Shown here: one piece after another, positions 49,510-59,553 of the stretch | Numbering within the stretch: the stretch's first letter is position 1 | Layout: each line of letters starts with the position of its first letter | Source: Prostheceraeus crozeri | Lineage: Eukaryota; Platyhelminthes; Polycladida; Euryleptidae | DNA: 64,000 nt | Assembly: GCA_907163375.1 (NCBI GenBank) | Contig: CAJQUW010010319.1 | Span: 33,154 to 97,153 of the forward strand | Direction: 5' to 3' | The notes under the pieces: generated by a model | Told to the model about the DNA's origin: nothing | Seen by the model: only the letters and a program-made list of their open reading frames with translations | Database searches by the model: none | Made by a program: the position numbers and the translations under genes

Positions 49510-49915
49510 ATGCCTATAATTTATAAACACAATCTTAAACATTTTGCTTCAAATCAAAAAATTGCTCATGAACCATCTATGAAATCTGTTTAACATTATG
49601 ACAGTGTAGAAACAATCGGAACACAAAAGTTCCTAGGCACCGCAGGTGCCGTTCAAAAAGAAGGGGATAGTGTAAACAGCGGAGCCGGTATATTTTCTGG
49701 TATTGGAAGTATCGTTAACTTAATTAAAAATAATAAAGATTTGATTACATCTGCTGCAAAAGGAGCAGCTGCTATAGGTAGTACAGCTAGTGCAATATCA
49801 AATGCTGTTAAGTCTCAAAACGAATTAAAACAACTAGAAGCTATTCGTAAACTTAGGAATGATTCTGAAGAACTAAAAAATTTAAAAAAACAAAAAACAA
49901 AATTGCTAACATAGC
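49510..49915 (+). pseudogene. Small alanine-rich Polinton protein
   Basis: Preceded by tttgatcctaaaaaATG. Contains SGIGSIVNLIKNNKDLITSA, AKGAAAIGSTASAISNAVKS and a charged helical tail NELKQLEAIRKLRNDSEELK. A membrane-active-like alanine/glycine segment followed by a helix resembles small internal capsid or cement proteins located beside Polinton capsid genes (comparable in role to adenovirus pVI). Family not established. Broken. Confidence 0.4.
49636..49650. repeat. Mini-hairpin GGCACC-GCA-GGTGCC
   Basis: Perfect 6-bp stem with GCA loop; lies inside the small alanine-rich coding region and is read as GTAGAV. Confidence 0.9.
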
Positions 49916-49932
49916 TGTGGGGGAAACCTTGA

Positions 49933-49945
49933 GGAGCGGAGCTCC
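49933..49945. repeat. Mini-hairpin GGAGC-GGA-GCTCC
   Basis: Perfect 5-bp stem with GGA loop, 18 bp after the end of the small alanine-rich frame. A related but longer-looped pair CCAGC/GCTGG lies at 50042-50065. Confidence 0.9.
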
Positions 49946-50216
49946 GTCTGATAGTAAACATAAGAAGAAATCAGGCGTAGCCATAAAACTTTCAATTGAA
50001 GAAATAAGAGGTAATGGTGTTAACAGCAACCTTCGGTCTAACCAGCAAAGATGTAGCGGAGCTGGTCTAGCAAAATTCTAAAATTATATTATAGTAAAAA
50101 TTTTTTTAGTAAAATTATTTTAGTAAAATTCTAAAATTATATTTTAGTAAAATTTTTTTAGTAAAATTTTTTTCTGTGTGTGAGAAAAACAAAAAGTCAA
50201 ATTATTTTTTATAAAA

Positions 50217-51552
50217 ATGTCTTCGCTTATCGAAAATAAATTTAGATTAGACGATCCTCCGTTCGTCAGTTACAATCAAAAAAAGAATGACTATATAAGA
50301 ATTGCTATGAATCCCGGATCTTCCAGTAGAGTAAATACTGGAGGTGATTTAATTTTTGAAGTTGATAATCAGCAGAGTTATTTATATTTACCTGATTCAT
50401 TTTGACACTGTGAATATTCTTTATATAGTGATGCCAATTTTACAACACCATTACCAGATACCGATAATATTGCATTAGAGAATAATTTTTTTCCAAAAAT
50501 ATTTACACAAATGCGTTTAGATGTTGCAACTCAAAATATAGAAACAATAAGTGATTCTCCAGGTGTAATTGATACAATGCTTAGATTTGTAACAATTGGT
50601 GAAAATAATAAAAAGTATGAAATCGAAGGTTGGTTTCCTGATACTAATGATGGTATAATTGTTGATGATTTAACTCACGCTGGAACAGATGCCGCAGGAA
50701 TTGCGAAAGATGTGGAGAAAATATTGCAAAACATTTAAATAAAACAAATAATGATGCATATAAAGAAAGACGTGAATTTAACAAGAAAAGTAAACAGACA
50801 GTAAATTGGTCATTGTCTCCAATTTTCGGATATTTAGATTATGACAAAATATCATATCAATTAAAATTTAAATTAATAATTCATCGCACAGCAAATAATG
50901 AATTAATCTTTTTTGGTAAGACTGGAAAAAAGCATATTTAAAAATTGATAGACTTGAATGGTGGATTAAGCATATTACTCCTAGTTTAGAGGTTGAAACA
51001 GCTATAGCAAAAAGATTAAATACTAACAAACCAATTCCAGTAAATTTTCTAAAGCGTACTGCTAGTTCAGTAACTTTTTCCGAACAAAGATTTAACTGGC
51101 ATTTTACTAGAACTGCGAATACTCCAAGATATTTATTACTAACATTTCAAAGAAATAATTCTCCAAGTTTTGATAAGAACAACAATCTTTTTCATATTAA
51201 TACAATTCGAAGTTTACAAGTTTCATTAAATCAAACCCGATATCCAATTTATCCATTAAGATTCGATGATACCAATAATCAATTTATGGAAGGATATGAT
51301 TCTTATCGAAATCTTTGTATAGAATTTGGAGTTGAACCACAATTAACTCCTGGAGATTGGAGACATTTATATCCTGTTTTCGTTTTCGATTTAAGTGCAC
51401 AATCTGAAGATATTATCAAGACTGGTTGTGATGTAACAATTAATATTGAAATGAAAGATTCCACAACTTCATTGATGGCTTATGGTTTATTGCTAGAAGA
51501 TGTAAAATATTCTATTGAAATTCTTAATGGAAAGATGGCTAGGATCGGCTGA
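50217..51552 (+). pseudogene. Major-capsid-like protein fossil
   Basis: The start at 50217 follows tcaaattattttttataaaa. N-terminal frame: YIRIAMNPGSSSRVNTGGDL and VDNQQSYLYLPDS; middle: TPLPDTDNIALENNFFPKIF and GWFPDTND; C-terminal frame (51286-51552): QLTPGDWRHLYPVFVFDLSA and IIKTGCDVTINIEMKD. The order of a strand-rich N-terminus, LENNFFPKIF, W.PD, a YPV/FDLSAQ.E segment and terminal strands is shared by Polinton proteins taken to be double jelly-roll major capsids. Size (about 445 codons) fits. I infer capsid from this pattern and gene position. Broken. Confidence 0.5.
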
Positions 51553-51573
51553 AGCCTCGAGGAGCTTCGCTCC
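51547..51573. repeat. Mini-hairpin pair GGC-TGAA-GCC + GGAGC-TTC-GCTCC
   Basis: 51547-51556 and 51561-51573. It overlaps the stop of the capsid-like frame (stop codon at 51550-51552), so the first hairpin straddles coding end and 3' sequence. Confidence 0.9.
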
Positions 51574-52179
51574 GATAAGTTAATTAAAATTTTTGATAAC
51601 TACAATAGATTAAAATTTTTGACAACTTAAAAATTCTTAGATTAAAATTTATTCATAACTAGAATAGATTAAAATTTTTCCTAACTTAAATTTTTTTTAT
51701 TAAAAATGTCGCAAGCGAAAAGTAATAATAATAATAAAACTGTTGAATTAAAATTACGCAATATTGTTGACAAAAATACACCTAAAACTATTACGATTAA
51801 CAAAAAAAAGTATTACATAAGTAAACCAATGATAGAGAATATTCAATTACAAGAAGAAAAGAATGGCGGGATTCTCCCATTAATTCCACCAATAATAGGT
51901 GGCATAGCAGCAGCAGGAAGTGTTGCAGGTGGGACAGCTGGTATTGTCCAAGCAGTAAATAAAAATAAATCAGAGAAGGCAGCATTAGAAGAACACAAAC
52001 GACATAATAGAGAGTTAGAAAAAGTTGCGAGGGGTGAAGGAATAGTAGATAATTTTATTAGTAAATTAAATTTGGTTGATGAAGGAAAACGAGTTCTTAA
52101 AAATATTCTCCGCAATGTTGATGATTTAATTGAAATTAAAGAAACAAAAGATGGTTCTGGAATATATCTAAGTACCTCA

Positions 52180-52192
52180 GGACCTTTGGTTC
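52180..52192. repeat. Mini-hairpin GGACC-TTT-GGTTC (one G-T pair)
   Basis: Lies inside the PLA2/integrase frame, near residues 159-163 (SGPLVLF). Stem of 5 bp with one wobble, loop TTT. Confidence 0.7.
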
Positions 52193-52694
52193 TATTCGGT
52201 AAAACTTTTATTTTATCTTTTAAAATGAATTCTACAAATTCCGAAAATTTAATTAAATTAAAAATTGCTAATTTAGATTTATTAAATTATCTATTAAACA
52301 AAAATAAAAACTCAAATTGTAAAATTTATGAAGGTACCGACATACAAAAAACATTAGAAAACTTTCCCGGATTTATTTGGAGTAAATATTCGAAAGAAAA
52401 ACATCTTCCTGGTCATTCATATACCGGTCCAGGAACTCGATTAGATATAAGACTAGATGAGAATAATAATCCAAAACCAGGTGAAGAACCAATAAATAGA
52501 GTAGATGCCGCCGCTTATAGACATGATTTAGCTTATCGAAATCATGATCTAAGTTCTCGACATGAAGCACATAAGAAGATGATTCAAGAATTAGATAGTA
52601 TTCAAAATCCTTCCTTTAGAGAAAAAATTGAAAGAATGTTTGTTAAGAAAGCTTTACAAGCTAAAATATTATTCGGTCAGGGTTTAAATGAAAC

Positions 52695-52723
52695 GACAGC
52701 AAAGCTGTCTGAGAGCAACGCTC
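52695..52723. repeat. Mini-hairpin pair inside the integrase frame
   Basis: GACAGC-AAA-GCTGTC (52695-52709) and GAGC-AAC-GCTC (52713-52723). They encode TTAKLSESNART, a linker between the PLA2-like and integrase domains. Confidence 0.9.
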
Positions 52724-53553
52724 GAACTTATGCCTCCGAAATTCATAAAGAATATAGAAGGCCTAAATATTTATTGAAAGTAAAAGTATTTAATAAAGAT
52801 GATATTTGGAGTGCTGATCTTATTCATATGCCGAATGAAAAATATTGTAAATACGCATTGACCGTTATAGATTTATATACACGATACGCTTGGGTAAAGC
52901 CTTTAAAAAACAAAAGTGGTCTGTCAGTTAAATATGCGTTTGAAGAAATCTTTCAAGAAAGTAAGAGAAAGCCAAGGAAATTGTTTGTTGATAAAGGGAC
53001 GGAATTTTATAACCGAAACGTTCAGCCACTATTTGAAACTGTTTATTCAACTGAAAATGCAGGGAAGGCCGTAGTGATAGAAAGATTCAATCGGACGTTA
53101 AAAAATAAATTATTCAAGAAATTTACTGAGCAAAGAAATCAGAAATGGTTGAAGATATTACCAGGAATTGTAGAGCAGTACAATAATAAAGTTCATTAGG
53201 TATTGAAGAAACTCCAAAGAATGCTTCTGACGACCCTGATTTAATCCGAAAGAAAATATTCGAAAATAATTATTCAATTGAGAGAAATCCGAATAAGCAG
53301 AAACTTAAGCCGAAAAATTAAAATTGGAGATAGAGTTAGAATATTTAAGTATAAGAATAAAATTTGAAAAAGGCTTCGTTGGGCTATTGGACTAAAGAAA
53401 TATTTGAAGTTTCTAAAATAAATCAAACTTATCCGATTACTTATGAAATTAAAGATTTAGAGGATGAAGATATCAGAGGCCGATTTTATCAAAATGAATT
53501 ACAACGAAGTGATTTTTAATTATCATTATCATTATTATTGGAACTAACGTTTC

Positions 53554-53568
53554 GGGAATGAAATTCCC
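53554..53568. repeat. Mini-hairpin GGGAAT-GAA-ATTCCC between convergent genes
   Basis: Perfect 6-bp stem with a GAA loop, framed by gaac/gttc (53541-53576) that extends a weaker outer stem. It sits between the integrase end and the protease 3' end, where a shared terminator would be placed. Confidence 0.85.
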
Positions 53569-53579
53569 TTGTTCAATTC

Positions 53580-54017
53580 TAACATAATATCAAGAAATGG
53601 TACTCCTTTTTGAAATTTATACAAAACATAAAGACATAATTGACCACAGTAAGTTGTTCCTGGTTTTTGAATTTGAAATATATTATAAGTTCCATTGCCA
53701 AGTAATTTTTTAACTTCGTTTGTAGGTGGAAGTCCATAAGAGTAGAATTAGTAATTATCTCCATTTTTATTGGACATACATGCAGACCAATGTACACCTT
53801 TTTGATCTGACGTATGAAGATTTGTTATGAAATTTATAGTTGGAACTTTGTTCCGCGAACTGAAGGTTCCTGTTGGCTTATTTTTTAGGAATTGTAATTC
53901 GTCTCTCATCAATATGTGAAAATTCTTTATTCCCAATTGATTTGCGATTTTCTTTAGATCAAAATTCGTTGTTGTTTGTGTTCCATATAATTTTAAAAAC
54001 TCATTTATGTTGCTCAT
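53580..54017 (-). pseudogene. Adenovirus-type cysteine protease fossil
   Basis: Minus strand; start at 54017 preceded by aattttttattataaa. Frame 53748-54017 contains VPTINFITNLHTSDQKGVHW with W following H (GVHWSACM, catalytic His), and the neighbouring frame 53579-53797 has GLPPTNEVKKLL (written in another frame) and a Cys-containing region. The H-W and late C-G-Q/C pattern is that of the Ulp1/adenain-like maturation protease of Polintons, which cleaves capsid precursors. Located just inside the right TIR. Broken. Confidence 0.7.
53842..53869. repeat. Mini-hairpin pair inside the protease frame
   Basis: GGAAC-TTT-GTTCC (53842-53854) and GAACT-GAA-GGTTC (53857-53869, one wobble). Read through by the minus frame as PTGTFSSRNKVPT. 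Confidence 0.85.
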
Positions 54018-54384
54018 TTTATAATAAAAAATTTTCTTATGGGGACCCCTAGAAGTCAGAAGGGGGTATTGATTTAAAACTGTTCTCTAATGATGACTTT
54101 CCTTACTATTTATTCGATTTTGAAATGATTTAGTTTAATCTAAATTAAAACGTTACATTTGTAGGGAATCGGTTTATTAGCAGAGTTAGTGTTTCGTACA
54201 TCTTTAATCAACTGCAATCCATTTCTCATCAATAGTTGAAAATTCTTTATTCCCAATTGATTGCACATATATGTGAATAAAAATATTTTCTAAAGATGGA
54301 AATGTGTTTTCATTTTGCATTAACCGCTACCTGTTAAAGAAAATTTTTAGACACATAAGTTTAGTTATCTCTTATTTTAAAAAC

Positions 54385-54838
54385 CTGAAAATGGATTTAA
54401 AAGACGTTTTTAAAAATAATAACTTTTATGATTTTCGGCGTCCTTGAACGGTCATGGTTTTAAGGGCGGGTGAAAAATTGTAATTCTCAAGTTTGAGATT
54501 CTTAACTTTTATGATTTTCGGTGTCCTGGAGCGGTCATGATTTTAAGGGCGGGTGTAAAATGTCATAATCACAAATTTGAGATTTTGAAAAATTTGAAAA
54601 TTGTGTATTTTTAAAAACGGTTTTTTTCTTCATAACCTGAGAAAATGACCAAAATTCATGAATTTAGTCGTTTTTAAAAATACTATTTTTTCAAAAAATG
54701 ATACTTTTTAAATGGACTAAATTTATGAATTTAGGTCTTAAAAACCTGAAAAAGGGACAAAATTCATGAATTTATGTCGTTTTTAAAGATACTGTTTTTT
54801 GAATTTTATGGTGTCCTTGAACGGTCTAAATTCATGAA
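54385..54838. repeat. Polinton right terminal inverted repeat
   Basis: Reverse complement of the left TIR. Here the outer 110-bp unit is present once plus a partial, whereas the left end has two. Two inner units with gattttcggtgtcctgg-type sequence remain (near 54430 and 54510). Confidence 0.9.
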
Positions 54839-54936
54839 CCCGAAAGGTCGAAATGTAACTTTTACTTGACTCTCTTTCAGTTCAATTTATCTGATTCAGT
54901 GTGGCACTTTATCTTTTCATTTAGTACACGACCTTT

Positions 54937-55200
54937 TTTTGCATCGGTCGGTCTACAACTCAGGATGTCGGAATCCTACCAGAATTCAAGGAGATCGAGA
55001 TTGCGTCTGAGGATATAGGCATCGCCCAACAGAGCAGCCTTCTGTTATTGAGGTACATGATGAAGTCCGGGGGCTTCTCTCAAGTATTTTTCGAGATTAT
55101 GAGTGTGGGCACCCAGTGCCCCAACGACAACAGGATGACTTTCACCTTGATCTTGCACAATTTTCAGTGTGGCATTTACCTCTATTATCAATGAAGGGCA
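54937..55200 (-). pseudogene. LINE-type retroelement C-terminal fragment (minus)
   Basis: The minus strand reads VVVGALGAHTHNLEKYLREA and then QKAALLGDAYILRR. VVVGALG...N..KYL followed by QKAALLG.A.ILRR is the extreme C-terminus of a widespread invertebrate retroelement polyprotein. About 85 codons remain; the reverse transcriptase is missing and at least one stop lies between the two motifs. It lies 100 bp outside the Polinton right TIR. Confidence 0.65.
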
Positions 55201-55224
55201 ATAACGTTAATTTCTATAATATTT

Positions 55225-55490
55225 GTGACGGTTCTATCTGCCAAAACAGCTCAAGAACTCAAGCTCTCCAAGTATCACGCACTGCTTGAGCGGTACTGCT
55301 TCGAACCACTATCCTTTGAAACGAGTGGCTGCTTTGGTCCACGTCTATTATGGACCATTTCTAAGTTGTGCCATCGAATTTCCCAACTCAAAGAAGAACG
55401 GCGGGAGACCGATTAACTACTCCAGCGAATCTCTCTAGCGATTATCAGAATGCACGCTAAAGCAATACTAGCAGCACCATTTGACGTTCC
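55225..55490 (+). pseudogene. REL-LINE C-terminal fragment 1
   Basis: The plus frame 55225-55416 reads KYHALLERYCFEPLSFETSG, CFGPRLLWTISKLCHRIS and, after an in-frame stop, LLQRISLAIIRMHAKAIL. K(Y)..L...Y.F.P...ET.G..G.....I..L..RI, then QR.S.AI.R.NA, is the end of retroelement proteins whose preceding domain is a restriction-like endonuclease. Only this distal part is present. Confidence 0.6.
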
Positions 55491-55499
55491 TTTATATTT

Positions 55500-56060
55500 C
55501 ATATTTTTTTACCTTTTTTATTCTTATTCTTTTGCTTATCCGTATTTATATTGTTCTCTCTGTTTCAGAATTCGCCCACGCACTCTACTGCGAGATGAAG
55601 GTATAACACAAACAACAGGTAAGTTAGCTGCAAGTAAGAAGCCTTATACTTCAATTGCAAATTTTTGTAAATTTCAGGTAGTAGCTGAAACATCGCAACA
55701 AAGAATGGGGTGGGGGGAAGTTATTCTAAAATCAAACTCGAGCTCATCTATTCCGAATCTTTCAATTTTTACAAAACCCCGACACATACTGTACATATTC
55801 TCACTGTTATCATATAGGTTATCGATTCAATTAATATTGTGTTAGTATAGAGTTACTAAATCAATGAAAAAGCAATTTACCGACAAATAATATTGCGTTT
55901 TCTATTGATCATTCCTTCAAGCAATAATGACGTATTTCATGAGAAAGTTAAGCCGTATTTGGCACAATTGTATTGAAAAATTGTCAGAATTCAAAAAAAC
56001 TAACCCCTAGCAACCTGTTTGAATCGACGTAAACCAAATATACCGCCATGGCAGCAAACA
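55500..56060. other. No recognisable gene
   Basis: T-rich sequence (a 131-codon frame 55450-55845 is mostly low-complexity Phe/Tyr/Leu after the LINE fragment). Nothing supported. Confidence 0.4.
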
Positions 56061-56079
56061 TGGCTGGATAATAAATATG

Positions 56080-56562
56080 GTCAGTATTGACTACGACCTC
56101 AACTCGAGATTGGTAATGGACTTGGTCAGTATAATCCGGAAACGCGTCCAGCTGACGTGTGCATACCTGATTGGTCTTTCGGTAAGCCAGTGGTTGTGGA
56201 TGTGACTGCTGCACACCCGCTCAACCACACATGTTTAACAGGAGCGAGCCCAACTAACGTGTGACGGCCACAGGTGAGGATAAGAATAGGAATCACAACG
56301 CAGAAAAATACTGCGAGTTGGGATCGATGTATCTCCCATATGCTTTAACAGCATATTATAGAGACGAAACCACCAATATTGTCACCCGCCTTAGTCGCAG
56401 ACGGTCGACACAAGTGGGAGCGACATTCAAAGATGCAACAGCATCAATATGGCAGGATATCGGTATCACTTGCTCGGGCTAATGCACAAGCCATCATCAA
56501 GCGGAATGCTGCCTCTGTTGATCGATCTGAGATCGAACAATCCCTCATGACTTTTCTTTGAC
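56080..56562 (+). pseudogene. REL-LINE C-terminal fragment 2 (restriction-like endonuclease)
   Basis: The plus strand reads NPETRPADVCIPDWSFGKPV and VVDVTAAHPLNHTCL (about 56130-56235), then ALVADGRHKWERHSKMQQHQ and ISVSLARANAQAIIKRNAAS (56379-56561). RP.D...P.W..GK...DVT...PL fits the PD-(D/E)xK core of restriction-like endonucleases in R2/NeSL-type non-LTR retroelements; the LARANAQAI end parallels fragment 1. Frames change, so it is inactive. The RT part is missing here. Confidence 0.65.
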
Positions 56563-56688
56563 ATTTTTCTTTTTCCTTTACATCTTTCTTTTCAAGATTT
56601 TTTGTTAACTTTCATGCATGGTCCTCAACAAAATATATCAATAGGGATGCTAAAAAATAATTCCGAAAGAAATGAAGGATGAACAAAC

Positions 56689-56904
56689 CTTGAGATTTGG
56701 CATAACTCCGTATTTATACTCAGGCAAAGTTGATACAATAACTCGAACATTGGGATTGAGCTTGATAGGCAACCATTGACATTGTCGTGAACCTAGATCA
56801 ACTTCTAATTGATCGATTGAGTCGAGAAATATAACGACAGGTTTTGATTTTGGAATTATTTGAACAAGTTTTTCAGAAACAAACTCAGATAACTCTGTGA
56901 AAGT
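56689..56904 (-). CDS. Exon of a NACHT-domain ATPase gene (NWD1/TEP1-like)
   Basis: Exactly 72 open codons between a minus-strand acceptor (tttctcttgtag, ending 56905) and donor (AAG|gtttgt, from 56688), both phase 0. The product includes SEKLVQIIPKSKPVVIFLDS, IDQLEVDLG, CQWLPIKLNPNVRVIVSTLP. PVVIFLDSIDQL is the Walker B (hhhhDxxDQL) strand of NACHT/STAND NTPases, followed by WLP..L.PNV..I.STLP, a combination typical of NACHT-WD proteins such as NWD1 or TEP1. These are cytosolic signal-sensing ATPases, and exact membership cannot be set from one exon. No mutations. Other exons are not visible in the window and must lie beyond nearby introns filled with repeats, or outside it. Confidence 0.75.
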
Positions 56905-58060
56905 CTACAAGAGAAAGACAATGTCATTAACATAATGACTCAATGATTTGATAAATCAAGTATGAATTATTATTAAATTCAAAGCCTCAAATAATTTTGA
57001 TCAAGAGGTACAACAATTAACATCAATAACAATTAGATACAACAAAAATGAATCAGTTATCTTTGCCATTCTTTTTCTCAAGTGTAATGATTACTCTATC
57101 ATGACGTTGCTGCTGTTTCTTCATCGCAGCAGTTGTTTATGCATCCTTGTTGTACCTGAAAGGGTTTCAAATTATTTTATAATTCATTGGCTACCTGCAA
57201 AAAAATAGCTGAAAGAAGACTTCTAACACAACTAGTATTCAGACTTGATTTAAAAGCTAGCGGAAAGGAGAAACACGTGCGTTTTATAGTGCCCTAATCA
57301 TTGTCAGTTTTACATAATCAACAAAGCTTAGCAACAAGTCTTGCATAACTGTTGCGCAAACCTTGTTATCACCACGTTTGATCCGCAACCTCAGGCTAAG
57401 AATGCCACAAACGATCTTATACTGCCGTCAAGATGTTTGCCAAATGATGCAACCATCCTATCGCTAATACATTAACCGAGTCTAGCGATTTGAGAATGTC
57501 TCAATGGTTTATACACAAATATATCGAGTCATCAAGTTTCTTTCCTGCACAATTTTATCGTATTGCTTCAGAAGGAAGCAAATATCAATAAGTCAAGTGA
57601 TACTTTACTATTGCTTATATTAAATCATCCGAAGAGAATTTCGCTAATATCATCTGGATTCCATCAAAATGGATTATCAAAAGGATTATCTAGCAACAGT
57701 ACCAGTAACCGGTTCCGACTCATTTGCTGACGACTGTTTCGCCTACAAGGTCATCACACGTCCCCTTTTGGAATGCAAATCCATCATTCGGTCGCCAATC
57801 ATCCTACAACAGACATCGATAAACTACAAACTATGCAAACAAAGCGCTTATGAGCGCCACAGAATGTACTTGCAGTACAGATACACAGCATCTTAAGTGA
57901 CGAAGCATATGTCATCCAGTGATTGTCTGTGGCTTAACCAGTAACGGATTTGCCTTCGCTCCAATGGTCGAGTGTTCTAATGGCATGTCCTGCAACTGAT
58001 TGCTGATAGTTGCATGCTCCCGCACTGACTGAGGAAATGAAATTACTGAATTAATATTCC
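56905..58060. other. No recognisable gene (probable intron)
   Basis: Upstream of the NACHT exon on its strand. A 75-codon plus frame (57669-57896: DYLATVPVTGSDSFADDCFA) may belong to the LINE that follows, but I see no diagnostic motif. Confidence 0.35.
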
Positions 58061-58070
58061 CCGTGTTTAT

Positions 58071-59553
58071 ATGGAATCCTTTAAATGTCACGTTGACGAA
58101 ATATTGGACTCTGATGTAGCAGAAGCTCGGACATGGGCAGATAAGAATTCTACTTTGAATTCCACGACAGAGAAAATGGACCGTCTGGGAAACTGTGCGA
58201 ATGAAAAAAAATCCACTTTACATCATGGATCATGCTCACAAGATAGTCTGCCTGCGATTTCACAATCAAATCACTGTGACGCATCACGGCGATGTAAAAG
58301 ATTGTCCTCACGAACCATCACATTCTCAACTTCTATCTCATTTGGAGCGACATTGTCAAGGTATTTATTCAGGATACATTCCTTCTGGATGGTTGAAGAG
58401 CAATGAATTATTTGTGTGCAAATGCAAGCGTACTGCATCGTTGTCGCGGAGGCAGTGGCATATTCAGCGTCACCATCGATAACTCCACATATTCAGCAGA
58501 ACTTCAGACGTCAATTGAACCATCGTTAAATGTCAAACCACTTCCAAATTTGTTTGAGATATTCAGCCTGAGAAAACCCACTTTGAAGTTCATACCTCGA
58601 TCAGCTTGACGACAAGTTACAATATTTTCCTGAACTGTGTTCATGGGTTTCTCATTGCTATAGCAAACATCCTTATCTCTTTCACCCAATAGGAACGCTG
58701 ACTTCAATAATTGGCGTGCAGCAGGGGGACCCGATAGGTCCTTTTTTGTTCTCACTAGTTCTTCATGAAGTGGTGACACAGATAAGTGCTGATGATAACC
58801 TAATATATCATGCCTGGTTCTTGGACGACGGTGTAATTTGTGGAGACAAAAACACCATCAAGAACATCATTCGGAAAATTATCAACTATTTCTGATTCTA
58901 CAGGATTAATTCTCAATTTTCGAACATGCGAATTATATAGTCAAACATCTCTTGAGGATTATTTCTCCGATGACTTTCGGAGGTCCAGTTATCCTAATTT
59001 TGAGATTTTAGGTTCTCCAATTGGTAATGATGACTTTTTGCAAGGACTTTATCATGAATAAAAAGTAGGCCGCTTATACGCCTATTACATGAATTGACAC
59101 TATTGGGCAACCCACAAATCGCGCTGACTCTTTCACGCCGATGTAGTAGCTTTTGCAAAATGGTTCACATTTCCAGCTCGACACCTCCTTCCTTATCAGG
59201 AAACAGTTTCGTTACGTTTGACAACGATATTCGAATATGTCTAGCAATCGAGACTACACAGATGGCTTCGAATCAGACTCAGTTGTCGCTGAAATATGGT
59301 GGATTTGGACTGCGTTCTGTTGACCAGCACCAAGGGGCATGCAATTCGTCATTACAACTCTCAAGTCAAGGATGAGTATAAAATTAAGAGCTCAAGAGAT
59401 TTGACAACCAATCAAAGACTTCTCTCAACTCACATCGAGAAATCGCAGTTTGAGTCGATGTTAGAGAACGCATCTATTATGGATAAAGTCAGATTATTAT
59501 CAGTTTCTGCTCCTCAAGTGGTTCCCCAAGCTGGACAGAATTTAACTATTTAA
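58071..59553 (+). pseudogene. REL-LINE reverse transcriptase fragment 3
   Basis: Plus strand: a CxC..H...H zinc-finger-like stretch LFVCKCKRTASLSRRQWHIQ (58400-58470); RT palm GTLTSIIGVQQGDPIGPFLF, SLVLHEVVTQIS and HAWFLDDGVICGD (58690-58850), where FLDD is motif C; then NQTQLSLKYGGFGLRSVDQH (59270-59330) and QRLLSTHIEKSQFESMLENA with VRLLSVSAPQ (59410-59520). QQGDPIGP..FSL and the YGGFGLRS tail are typical of an invertebrate LINE group whose next domain is the restriction-like endonuclease seen in fragments 1 and 2. Frames change several times. Confidence 0.75.

Larger units (their letters stand above)
51706..53518 (+). pseudogene. PLA2-like domain plus retroviral-type integrase in one ORF
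   Basis: Start at 51706 after aaattttttttattaaaa. An uninterrupted 497-codon frame runs to 53199. Residues about 55-85: hydrophobic GGILPLIPPIIGGIAAAGSV; about 230-290: HSYTGPGTRLDIRL and DAAAYRHDLAYRNHD, the YxGPG calcium loop and HDxxY active site of phospholipase A2-like (parvovirus VP1-type) domains; about 365-497: integrase core with IWSADLIHM, LFVDKGTEFYNRN and VVIERFNRTLK, i.e. D, D and E. Downstream, to 53518, EIFEVSKINQTYPITYEIKD and RGRFYQNELQ resemble the chromo/SH3-like tail of Polinton integrases. The family integrates the element and PLA2 domains help entry; the element as a whole is a broken fossil. Confidence 0.8.

Noticed and set aside
57060-57165. Second exon of the NACHT gene upstream of 56904
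   Set aside because: An acceptor-like ccctttcag exists, but all three frames after it hit stops quickly.
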